Shown here one piece after another: positions 7,174 through 11,837 of a stretch of 11,837 nt of DNA (position 1 is its first letter; every line of letters begins with the position of its first letter). Below the pieces are notes generated by a model that was not told where the DNA came from, ran no database searches, and saw only the letters and a program-made list of their open reading frames with translations. The stretch is from positions 1 through 11,837 of the forward strand of contig JAJRBS010000175.1 of NCBI GenBank assembly GCA_028679325.1, in the 5' to 3' direction. The DNA comes from Methanoregulaceae archaeon. Lineage in GTDB: Archaea > Halobacteriota > Methanomicrobia > Methanomicrobiales > Methanospirillaceae. The position numbers and the translations under genes were made by a program.

Positions 7174-8076
7174 ATGGTATTTCATCCCCCAGTCGCCATC
7201 GTCGCAAAAGCCGGCGATGCTGGGAAATACAAGGTAGGGCTGCCTGCCTGGAACATGGTGCTCCGTGGATTCATGTCGGGCGCCTATATCGCTATGGGAG
7301 GGGCCCTTGCCACCGTCTGTTCCACAGCGATTGTCAACCCGGATGCCCTTGCAGCTTTTGGGACGTCCGGTGCCGGGTTTGGTGCCCTGATTACGGGAGC
7401 TGTGTTCCCTGTTGGGCTTATTATCACCGTCCTGACGGGTGCAGAACTCTTCACGGGCGATGCGATGCTGGCCCCGATGGCCGCCTTCATCCACAAGATC
7501 AGCTGGGCACAGGTCATCAACCTGTGGATCTGGGTGTACATCGGGAACCTCATCGGTTCTATCGTCTATGCCTATATCATGGCTTATGGTCCGTTTAGTG
7601 CCTGGAATGCAGCGGGAGCCGGAACGGTCACCGCGTTCGGCATGAGGGCCATAGCGATAGCATCGTTCAAAGTCCAGTATGTGAGTGCTGCAGCCATGTG
7701 GTCGGCCTTCCTGAAGGGTATCGGATGCAACTGGCTGGTCAACCTGGCTATCCTGCTCGGTATCTGTGCTGATGACCTGATTGGGAAGTTCTTCGGAATC
7801 TGGTTCCCGATCATGGCTTTCGTCTCCACCGGATTCGAGCACTCCATCGCCAACCAGTACTTCATCGCAGCCGGTATCTTCACGAACGGAATTGGACTTA
7901 CAGAAGTTCAAGGCGTAGCCGCAGCAAAATATCTCGGCTATGCAAACCTGAACTGGGTCGGCTTCTGGGTCAACAACATGATCATTGTGACCATAGGCAA
8001 CATCATCGGTGCACTCTTCTTCGTGGGAGTCATCTACTGGGTTGCCTTCCGGAAAGAGATCGCCGCCCTCAAGTAA
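7174..8076 (+). CDS. fdhC: Formate transporter FdhC (formate/nitrite transporter family)
   Basis: A 300-residue integral membrane protein of the FNT channel family, which forms pentamers and moves formate across the cytoplasmic membrane. In methanogens it supplies formate dehydrogenase for methanogenesis. Six hydrophobic spans are apparent (about 30-52, 68-92, 112-138, 165-198, 206-238 and 262-292). Family motifs are FMSGAYIAMGGAL at 33-45, TGAELFTGD at 88-96, FLKGIGCNWLVNLA at 179-192 and GFEHSIANQYF at 220-230. The last contains the conserved pore His223. Length is normal. No formate dehydrogenase genes accompany it here. Instead it is followed 9 nt later by a membrane OB-fold gene. Formate as substrate is inferred from similarity to methanogen FdhC; nitrite or another small anion cannot be excluded from sequence alone. 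Confidence 0.93.
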   Translation: MVFHPPVAIVAKAGDAGKYKVGLPAWNMVLRGFMSGAYIAMGGALATVCSTAIVNPDALAAFGTSGAGFGALITGAVFPVGLIITVLTGAELFTGDAMLAPMAAFIHKISWAQVINLWIWVYIGNLIGSIVYAYIMAYGPFSAWNAAGAGTVTAFGMRAIAIASFKVQYVSAAAMWSAFLKGIGCNWLVNLAILLGICADDLIGKFFGIWFPIMAFVSTGFEHSIANQYFIAAGIFTNGIGLTEVQGVAAAKYLGYANLNWVGFWVNNMIIVTIGNIIGALFFVGVIYWVAFRKEIAALK

Positions 8077-8085
8077 CGGGATTTA

Positions 8086-8619
8086 ATGAAGATCGGTAAA
8101 GTAACACCGAGGATCTCGATCATCGCGGTTGTGGTGGTCGCGGTCTTCACCATTCTTTTATTTGCTGCTTATTTTGCAACCGGAAACTGGCAGCTCCTCC
8201 TGTGGGGCATCCCGACCCTGGTCCTGATCCTGGTCATTCCCATGGCCCTCAATTACATGAGCCAGAGCCAGTACGTTTCCCTGACCCCTCAGTATGAAAG
8301 GGAAGCACGGCCGGTAAGAGTGAAACTGATCAATCCCTCCATGATAGGGCAACCTGTACGGATCGAGGGCGTGGTGGAACGGGTGTACTTCCAGTTCCTC
8401 AACCGTCCCCAGTTCCTGGTCGCCGACCGGAGCGGGGAGATCTCGGTCAAGATGTTCACGTCACCCCAGGAGAAGGTCAGGCAGGGTGACGTGGTCGAAG
8501 TCCTCGGGCTGGTCATGAAGCGCTACGTGATGACAGGCGACCCGGTCATCAACTGTGTCTCGATCCGGAAGATCGAGAAAGCAGTGGAGAGCAAAAAGAA
8601 AGAAGAGAGCAAGGCCTGA
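8086..8619 (+). CDS. Membrane-anchored OB-fold (nucleic-acid-binding type) protein
   Basis: A 177-residue protein of no assigned function. The N-terminal ~58 residues form two hydrophobic spans (about 9-30 and 36-56) joined by a short turn. A linker with SQSQYVSLTPQYE follows. From about 76 to 165 the pattern is that of a beta-barrel OB-fold: IGQPVRIEGVVERVYF, QFLVADRSGEISVKMF, and RQGDVVEVLGLVM. This resembles the anticodon-binding/RPA-like OB domains that often bind nucleic acid. The C-terminus ends in a charged Lys/Glu tail. It begins 9 nt after fdhC with only a weak GGGA site, so it is very likely on the fdhC transcript. The OB domain may act in nucleic-acid binding or simply as a membrane-associated barrel like NfeD/bOB domains; I cannot decide from sequence. 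Confidence 0.8.
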   Translation: MKIGKVTPRISIIAVVVVAVFTILLFAAYFATGNWQLLLWGIPTLVLILVIPMALNYMSQSQYVSLTPQYEREARPVRVKLINPSMIGQPVRIEGVVERVYFQFLNRPQFLVADRSGEISVKMFTSPQEKVRQGDVVEVLGLVMKRYVMTGDPVINCVSIRKIEKAVESKKKEESKA

Positions 8620-8620
8620 T

Positions 8621-8639
8621 ATCGGGCTATCCCGGTTTT
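8621..8639 (+). terminator. Terminator-like hairpin closing the fdhC unit
   Basis: Two bases after the OB-fold gene's stop, ATCGGG (8621-8626) pairs with CCCGGT (8631-8636) around a 4-nt loop, with one G-U pair, and is followed by TTT. The hairpin overlaps the last codons of the convergent QueG-like gene, so the two genes share this 7-nt junction. A pyrimidine-rich stretch at 8684-8696 could give a second plus-strand termination signal. Confidence 0.4.
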
Positions 8640-9448
8640 CGAGGCATTCTCTTCCCTGCATCTCCTTCAACAGACCCTGTATTTCCTTCTTTTCCGGAAA
8701 ATGTCGGGCACTCAGTGACACAGAGGCTGCACCGTATGGTTCCCAGCCTGGCGAGATGAGGTGCGAGAGGAGCGGCTGCCCCCTGCAGGAAGGTCCGTCC
8801 GATCAGCCACTTCGCAACGGGGACGAGTGGCGGAGGGATCCAGGCCCGGAGTGACCGGCAGCGGAAGGCCTCGACACCTTCAGGGCCGATGGCATTCCCC
8901 GGGCAGGCACGAATGCAGCGTTCGCACCCTGTGCAGAGGTTCTCGAATCCCATTTCAGGGCCGACCCTGTCTTCCGGGCTGAACTTTTCGAGAGCGAGCC
9001 CGATTACGACACCGCTCAGAAGCAGCCGGGGGCCGAACCGGGGGCTCAGGAGAACGGAACTCTTCCCAAGCGACCCGAGCCCGCCCGCTGCCGCGACATG
9101 TTTCAGACGGACCATACCCTGCAACTTTCCTTCCGTCACTTTGACGGGCAGGTAGAGAGGGACGGGCTTTGCCGGGATATTCTCCCTGTTCAGTATCCCG
9201 GCCAGACGAACGGCCGCCGCATCGAGATATTCAGCGATCCGGACCATCTCCCGGGTCTTCTCCTTTGCCGGCAGACGGTACACTGCAGCTGGGACCTCCT
9301 TTCCAAAGACGATGACAGACCGGGCCGCCGGGAAGAACTGCAGGACATCCCAGCGGTCCGTCTCCGGCAGGCTCGCGGTGCCGATGACGGCGAAGGTGTC
9401 GATGTTCTCTTCGTGAAAGAAGGCTGTGAGGTGCATGGGGAGCTTCAC
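8627..9448 (-). CDS. QueG-like double 4Fe-4S cluster protein
   Basis: A 273-residue iron-sulfur protein related to epoxyqueuosine reductase-type and other small reductase/ferredoxin proteins. The N-terminal ~150 residues resemble the QueG-type N-terminal domain (FAVIGTASLPET, a pattern of short strands, then AAAGGLGSLGKSSVLLSP at 119-136). The C-terminal part holds two cluster sites: C172-x2-C175-x2-C178-x3-C182-P, plus C197 and C240-x2-C243-x3-C247-P, in QueG order. The C-terminal HEAT-type repeats of longer QueG proteins are missing. Archaea generally make archaeosine rather than queuosine, so a true QueG role is doubtful and the substrate is unknown. The start is GTG at 9448, which overlaps the stop of an upstream frame as GTGA. 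The ATG at 9436 (four codons in) is an equal alternative. It converges on the OB-fold gene with a 7-nt gap. Confidence 0.82.
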   Translation of the reverse strand: MKLPMHLTAFFHEENIDTFAVIGTASLPETDRWDVLQFFPAARSVIVFGKEVPAAVYRLPAKEKTREMVRIAEYLDAAAVRLAGILNRENIPAKPVPLYLPVKVTEGKLQGMVRLKHVAAAGGLGSLGKSSVLLSPRFGPRLLLSGVVIGLALEKFSPEDRVGPEMGFENLCTGCERCIRACPGNAIGPEGVEAFRCRSLRAWIPPPLVPVAKWLIGRTFLQGAAAPLAPHLARLGTIRCSLCVTECPTFSGKEGNTGSVEGDAGKRMPRKPG

Positions 9449-9636
9449 TGTTGTACTGAGACGAGTTCTTCTATCAGGATATTGGTGAACTTTTTAAAGG
9501 AATATCCGGCCTTGATACTCTGGATCTCTCCTGGTTGAAAGACAGCCTGAGGATATTCAGCTTGATGGGTCAGGGGAGATCCTGGCACTGATACTTGTTC
9601 AGGATCATCGTACTCCGATTTCCATTTTACCAACAA
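9445..9636 (-). pseudogene. Short unrecognised frame ending on the QueG-like start codon
   Basis: A minus-strand frame open from at least 9636 (TTG) ends with TGA at 9445-9447, giving a GTGA overlap with the next gene's GTG. Its last ~30 residues look protein-like (SIKAGYSFKKFTNILIEELV), with a mix of hydrophobic and charged residues. There is no ATG and no clear ribosome binding site. The possible starts are TTG at 9636 or 9633 or GTG at 9588. Upstream the same frame continues antisense into the DUF488 gene, where it is a shadow. In a neighbouring frame a short ATG-started stretch (MLVGKMEIGVR) ends just before it, so one frameshift could join the two. I do not recognise the family. It may be a small gene, a decayed gene tail, or chance. 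Confidence 0.25.
9491..9499 (-). promoter_or_regulatory. Candidate TATA box for the QueG-like gene
   Basis: On the minus strand TTTAAAAAG lies about 43-51 nt before the GTG at 9448, which would give a leader of roughly 20-30 nt. It lies inside the short frame ending at 9445. If it is real, the QueG-like gene is transcribed alone. Confidence 0.3.
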
Positions 9637-9681
9637 GCATATGACCAGGCATGAGAAGGAGAATCTGCCAGGTGATCTCCC

Positions 9682-10116
9682 TTGAAACTGTATACAATCG
9701 GATTTACGAAGAAGGATGCACGGACATTCTTTGGCCTTTTGATTGATAACCAGGTCAGGACCATTATCGATGTCCGGATCCATAACCAGTCCCAGCTCGC
9801 CGGTTTCACGAAAAAGGAAGACCTGCCCTATTTCCTGGAAAAGATTGCCGGCATCGGCTATGTACATCTCATCGAGGCTGCTCCCGAGGAGAGCCTTATG
9901 AAGGATCTTCATAGCGGGAAGATTACCTGGCAGGCCTTCGAGACAACATACCGGGACCTGCTCGCAAAAAGGAAGGTCTTCGAAAAGATGGACCAGAATA
10001 TCCTTGATAACGGATGTCTCCTCTGCAGCGAGCCTACCCCGGAGCACTGCCACCGCAGGTTATTTGCCGAATATCTGAAGGAGAGGATCCCGGACCTTGA
10101 GATTGTGCATCTCTAG
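9682..10116 (+). CDS. DUF488 family protein
   Basis: A 144-residue cytoplasmic protein of the DUF488 family, whose biochemical function is not established. Signatures are the opening LYTIGFTKK, IIDVRIHNQSQLAGF at about 28-42 (the family's DVR and polar segment), AAPEESL at 66-72 and the C-terminal C112-x2-C115 with C123HRR. That last motif may bind a metal or nucleic acid. The start is TTG at 9682. GGTGA at 9671-9675 lies 6 nt before it, and an in-frame TGA at 9673-9675 excludes any longer form. The family-typical TIGF motif begins only four residues in. It is divergent from the QueG-like gene and convergent with the DsrE gene. The 118 nt after its stop contain a weak CAGGT/ACCTG hairpin (about 10143-10163) and a T-rich run near 10187-10195 but no gene. 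Confidence 0.88.
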   Translation: MKLYTIGFTKKDARTFFGLLIDNQVRTIIDVRIHNQSQLAGFTKKEDLPYFLEKIAGIGYVHLIEAAPEESLMKDLHSGKITWQAFETTYRDLLAKRKVFEKMDQNILDNGCLLCSEPTPEHCHRRLFAEYLKERIPDLEIVHL

Positions 10117-10234
10117 GAGGGTTTCAGGTATTTCCTTGTCACCAGGTAATACTGTCTGACCTGAACTTCAGTCCCGGGTTCCTGGCTTTTTCTTCAGTCC
10201 TTGAGGTGGGCTACTGATAAATGGCCATCAATCA

Positions 10235-10594
10235 TCAGAAGGTCATCACCCTGCAACTGGGGTTCTTCAGGAGCCGGGTCAGCGGTTCACCCATCAGTTT
10301 CACATCGATATCAAGCCCGATCAGGATGGGGACAACATCGTATTCTTCCGCACAGGTCCGGCATGCCTGGAGGATCACGCCTCCTTCTTTCATCTTGTGG
10401 ATATGCTCCTGCAGTTCACGGTCCTGGGAGAGGAGCCGGGTCGAGGGTCCCCAGATGATAAACGTGAGGTTCTTCCACCACTTCTTCCCGGCGGCATTGT
10501 GCACATACGAAAAGACCATCTTCAGGGCGACCTCGCGGTCGCTGCTGGTCCAGAGGATGGCGAGCTCGTCTGGTTCGGGAGGTGTTTCGGTCAT
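10235..10594 (-). CDS. DsrE family protein
   Basis: A 119-residue soluble protein of the DsrE/DsrF-like family, small alpha/beta proteins some of whose members relay sulfur as persulfides on cysteine. The order fits the fold: LAILWTSSD at 11-19, helix EVALKMVFSYVHNAA, strand LTFIIWGPSTRLL at 43-55, helix with ELQEHIHKMKEGG, then VILQACRTCAEEYDV at 73-87 with Cys78 and Cys81, and GEPLTRLLK near the end. Cys78 and Cys81 are placed like the reactive cysteine(s) of the family. No dissimilatory sulfur genes are nearby, so a specific pathway cannot be named. The ATG at 10594 overlaps the stop of an upstream small frame as ATGA, and AGGA-type sequence lies just upstream. It is convergent with the DUF488 gene. 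Confidence 0.85.
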   Translation of the reverse strand: MTETPPEPDELAILWTSSDREVALKMVFSYVHNAAGKKWWKNLTFIIWGPSTRLLSQDRELQEHIHKMKEGGVILQACRTCAEEYDVVPILIGLDIDVKLMGEPLTRLLKNPSCRVMTF

Positions 10595-10807
10595 GGGGTT
10601 CCTGTTCCTGTCTCTATACTATGAAGGTGAATAAAGCATCGGTAGACGTTATCGATCTGGCAGATCTCGCTGGCGTCAGTCTCCTTCGTAGTAGCACTCT
10701 TAACGACGGTGCCGACGGTGATGGTAGTTCCAGTAATTACCCTTCTTTTTCACCACCATGAAACAGTATTCTCCGACAGAGAATGTGGTCCCGGACCCTC
10801 TTTTCAT
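10591..10807 (-). pseudogene. Small reading frame upstream of DsrE, apparently frameshifted
   Basis: An ATG at 10807 opens a 35-codon minus-strand frame starting MKRGSGTTFSVGEYC and ending at TAA 10700-10702. From about 10750 a second frame without any start codon runs to TGA at 10591-10593, overlapping the DsrE ATG as ATGA. Its residues (TITVGTVVKSATTKETD, then ASEICQIDNVYRCF) look protein-like, and many of its codons end in C or G like neighbouring genes. Removing one base from the run of five T at 10746-10750 (A on the coding strand) fuses the two frames into one 71-residue protein. The options are a sequencing error, a real frameshift mutation, programmed +1 frameshifting, or coincidence. 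I do not recognise the family. Confidence 0.35.
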
Positions 10808-10844
10808 GTAACCAAAAGAAAGATTTTAGCCTCTTTTACAGAAG

Positions 10845-10887
10845 ATCGGGATTCTCTTTTTATAAATACCTCAATTCTAGTCCCGAT
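10845..10887. repeat. Inverted repeat ATCGGGA / TCCCGAT around a TATA-like box
   Basis: ATCGGGA (10845-10851) and TCCCGAT (10881-10887) are perfect inverted 7-mers separated by 29 nt. The spacer holds the TTTATAAATA element. The layout could be a dyad operator flanking a promoter, or a long-loop hairpin. Confidence 0.35.
10858..10867 (-). promoter_or_regulatory. Candidate promoter for the small frame / DsrE unit
   Basis: On the minus strand TATTTATAAAAAG reads as a good archaeal TATA box about 55 nt before the ATG at 10807, giving a leader of some 25-30 nt. The core TTTATAAA is symmetrical, so plus-strand initiation is possible too. Confidence 0.4.
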
Positions 10888-10895
10888 TGTCTAAA

Positions 10896-10983
10896 TAGGG
10901 TCAATTCATGGTTAAGAAATGAGCCTCATAGAACGTTTTAAAGGGCAGATCGCATGCCTGATAGACTGAAGTAGGGTCAAAAT
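10896..10983 (-). repeat. Two TTGACCCTA copies matching the fdhC leader motif
   Basis: On the minus strand TTGACCCTA occurs at 10896-10904 and again at 10972-10980. The second copy extends to ATTTTGACCCTA (10972-10983), identical to 7105-7116 before fdhC. Both copies lie upstream of the candidate minus-strand TATA box at 10858-10867 and point the same way relative to it. Confidence 0.35.
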
Positions 10984-11013
10984 GAAAAGAAGGCCTGTTT
11001 TGGGGGTCGGGAA

Positions 11014-11021
11014 GTTATATT
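11014..11021 (+). promoter_or_regulatory. Candidate TATA box before the 33-codon ORF
   Basis: GTTATATT lies about 40-47 nt before the ATG at 11061 and would place initiation near 11044, leaving a short leader that holds the ribosome binding site. Confidence 0.3.
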
Positions 11022-11060
11022 GTCTTCGTTTGCCGGCGTTGGTTTTTGTGAGGAGAGAAC

Positions 11061-11162
11061 ATGGGGGTGAGTGTTTATCTACAAAATCCAGTGCCAGCGC
11101 GGCCATCGGGATCGGGAACGATGTTTTGCCAAAAAGTCACTCCCGCTCTGTGTATTGCCTGA
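11061..11162 (+). CDS. Possible 33-residue small protein
   Basis: ATG at 11061 opens a 33-codon frame ending at TGA 11160-11162. In its favour, GTGAGGAGA at about 11048-11056 is a strong ribosome binding site at proper spacing, and a TATA-like box sits at 11014-11021. The peptide starts MGVSVYLQNPVPARPSG and has two cysteines (in FCQK and LCIA). It has no membrane span and no motif I recognise. It could be a genuine small protein, a leader peptide or a chance frame. It ends 37 nt from the convergent lipoprotein stop. Confidence 0.3.
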   Translation: MGVSVYLQNPVPARPSGSGTMFCQKVTPALCIA

Positions 11163-11199
11163 ACTCATATCAGTTGCTGGCTCAGGTCAGGATGTCTGA

Positions 11200-11718
11200 T
11201 CAGTCACTTCCTGCTTTTCTGATAAATTGCTGTGCCGATGCTAAATCCTGCATAGTAGCATTGAGAAATGCTGATGCATTGTCAGCGTGGGACAGGACGG
11301 CATTCGCATCTTTTACTTCACACATTTTCTGTATTTCACTCGCAAATTTTCCAGCGTTTTGATAGGCGGAAATCTGGGCGATACGAGCTTGCTCGATGTT
11401 CGTATCATTGCTCCTTAATTGTTCGAGTAACGATGCTTGAGAAGAGGTCGTGTTCTGGAGAGTTCGGCTCGCTGCTTTAATCGCTGGACAATTACCGGTT
11501 GAAAGAGAATTGGAAAGGATGTTCAGGTCTGACTGGAACACAGACAGCTGATCAGACATAATCGAGACAACTGCGCGATCGCGGATTTCTGCAGATACGG
11601 TTGGAGCAGTCTGTCGCAGCGGTGTCCCTGTTTCCAAAGGGGGGGTTGAGGTTGTGCATCCTGATATGCAGATTAGGAGGAGAATAACAGACATAATGCA
11701 GACATGCAAGAACCGCAT
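11200..11718 (-). CDS. Predicted lipoprotein of unknown function
   Basis: A 172-residue exported protein. The N-terminus is a short basic/hydrophobic signal ending in a lipobox: hydrophobic span at about 7-19, then ISGC with Cys21, followed by a Thr/Ser/Pro-rich linker (TTSTPPLETGTPL). Cys21 is the predicted lipid attachment site, placing the protein on the outer face of the membrane. The remainder (about 42-172) is Ala/Ser/Gln/Asn-rich and predicted largely helical, with heptad-like stretches such as SLLEQLRSNDTNIEQARIAQ. Cys77 and Cys133 could form a disulfide. I recognise no enzyme motif. Codon use is visibly more AT-rich than in the left part. The start is the first ATG with no ribosome binding site, consistent with a leaderless mRNA. 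An internal ATG at residue 9 would shorten the signal peptide. Confidence 0.75.
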   Translation of the reverse strand: MRFLHVCIMSVILLLICISGCTTSTPPLETGTPLRQTAPTVSAEIRDRAVVSIMSDQLSVFQSDLNILSNSLSTGNCPAIKAASRTLQNTTSSQASLLEQLRSNDTNIEQARIAQISAYQNAGKFASEIQKMCEVKDANAVLSHADNASAFLNATMQDLASAQQFIRKAGSD

Positions 11719-11730
11719 ATGTGAGATGTA

Positions 11731-11747
11731 TCAAAATTAAGAAATAA
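11731..11747 (-). promoter_or_regulatory. AT-rich promoter of the lipoprotein gene
   Basis: On the minus strand TTATTTCTTAATTTTGA ends 13 nt before the ATG at 11718. A TATA box at TTATTTCT (11740-11747) would start transcription at or next to that ATG, matching the absence of a ribosome binding site. Confidence 0.4.
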
Positions 11748-11837
11748 GTGTATCGGGCCTTTCATCATTTGTTCTTGATAATTGAATCCGGTATCGTATC
11801 ATATTTTACTATAACATTTTGTGAATGATCCCCGATG

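Larger units (their letters stand above)
10808..11199. other. AT-rich intergenic stretch without a confident gene
   Basis: This ~390-nt stretch is visibly more AT-rich than the rest of the window. It contains a TATA-like box at 10858-10867, an inverted repeat (10845-10887), two TAGGGTCAA copies (10896-10904, 10972-10980), a second TATA-like box at 11014-11021 and a possible 33-codon ORF (11061-11162). Longer frames here (10912-11106 minus; 10982-11362 plus) lack ribosome binding sites or run antisense to the lipoprotein gene, so I leave them out. I see no transposase remnant that I can name. Confidence 0.4.

Noticed and set aside
7144..7911. 255-codon minus-strand frame opposite fdhC
   Set aside because: Very polar and featureless, antisense to a clear membrane transporter.
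9589..10053. Upstream part of the minus-strand frame that ends at 9445
   Set aside because: This part is antisense to the DUF488 gene, which has a clear ribosome binding site and family motifs. Only the tail beyond DUF488 is kept as a doubtful feature.
10709..10894. 61-codon plus-strand frame opposite the small DsrE-linked frame
   Set aside because: No ribosome binding site, crosses the candidate promoter and inverted repeat, mixed composition.
10912..11106. 64-codon minus-strand frame downstream of the lipoprotein gene
   Set aside because: No ribosome binding site, contains a shared TTGACCCTA motif copy, and no domain is recognisable.
10982..11362. 126-codon plus-strand frame
   Set aside because: Its second half is antisense to the lipoprotein gene, and no ribosome binding site precedes the ATG at 10982.
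1..11837. tRNA, rRNA, box C/D RNA, CRISPR array or insertion sequence
   Set aside because: I saw no cloverleaf with a T-loop consensus outside coding DNA, no spaced repeats, no C and D boxes in a suitable pair, and no transposase motif.

Overview
The window looks like part of the chromosome of a methanogenic archaeon, most likely of the order Methanomicrobiales. The evidence is an archaeal family-B replicative DNA polymerase, a CfbB/CbiA-type amidotransferase (coenzyme F430 or cobamide synthesis), an FdhC-type formate channel, archaeal-style TATA boxes and a methanogen-type lipoprotein. The first ~10.6 kb is visibly GC-rich and tightly packed. The last ~1.2 kb is more AT-rich, sparsely coding and full of small or broken reading frames.

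Left part (1-5275, minus strand). Transcription runs right to left: a malate dehydrogenase-family gene (4409-5275), then DNA polymerase B (1949-4384, 24 nt later), then cfbB/cbiA (506-1852), then the N-terminal third or less of ilvD (1-309, cut by the window edge). Spacing suggests mdh-polB are co-transcribed. cfbB (96 nt gap) and ilvD (196 nt gap) could have their own promoters.

Middle (5326-8619, plus strand). A 50-nt divergent intergenic region separates mdh from pyrD. pyrD and pyrK overlap by 8 nt and encode a class 1B dihydroorotate dehydrogenase, whose electrons leave through the FAD/2Fe-2S subunit PyrK. A 200-nt AT-rich leader then precedes fdhC, followed 9 nt later by a two-TM membrane protein with a cytoplasmic OB-fold. 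A terminator-like hairpin closes this unit.

Right part (8627-11837). A QueG-like double 4Fe-4S protein (minus) is divergent from a DUF488 protein that starts with TTG (plus). DUF488 is convergent with a DsrE-family protein (minus). The DsrE start codon overlaps, ATGA-fashion, the end of a small reading frame that appears frameshifted. The QueG-like start codon overlaps, GTGA-fashion, the end of another short frame with no clear start. 10808-11199 holds no confident gene, only TATA-like boxes, an inverted repeat, a motif shared with the fdhC leader and a possible 33-codon ORF. A lipoprotein gene (11200-11718, minus) follows. In 11719-11837 I see only its AT-rich promoter region.

Most genes are ordinary housekeeping or energy-metabolism genes. 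The items most worth a second look are the 12-bp motif shared by the fdhC leader and the 10.9-kb region, the two overlapped small frames, the 33-codon ORF, and the fdhC/membrane OB-fold pairing. I found no tRNA, rRNA, CRISPR array or intact mobile element.
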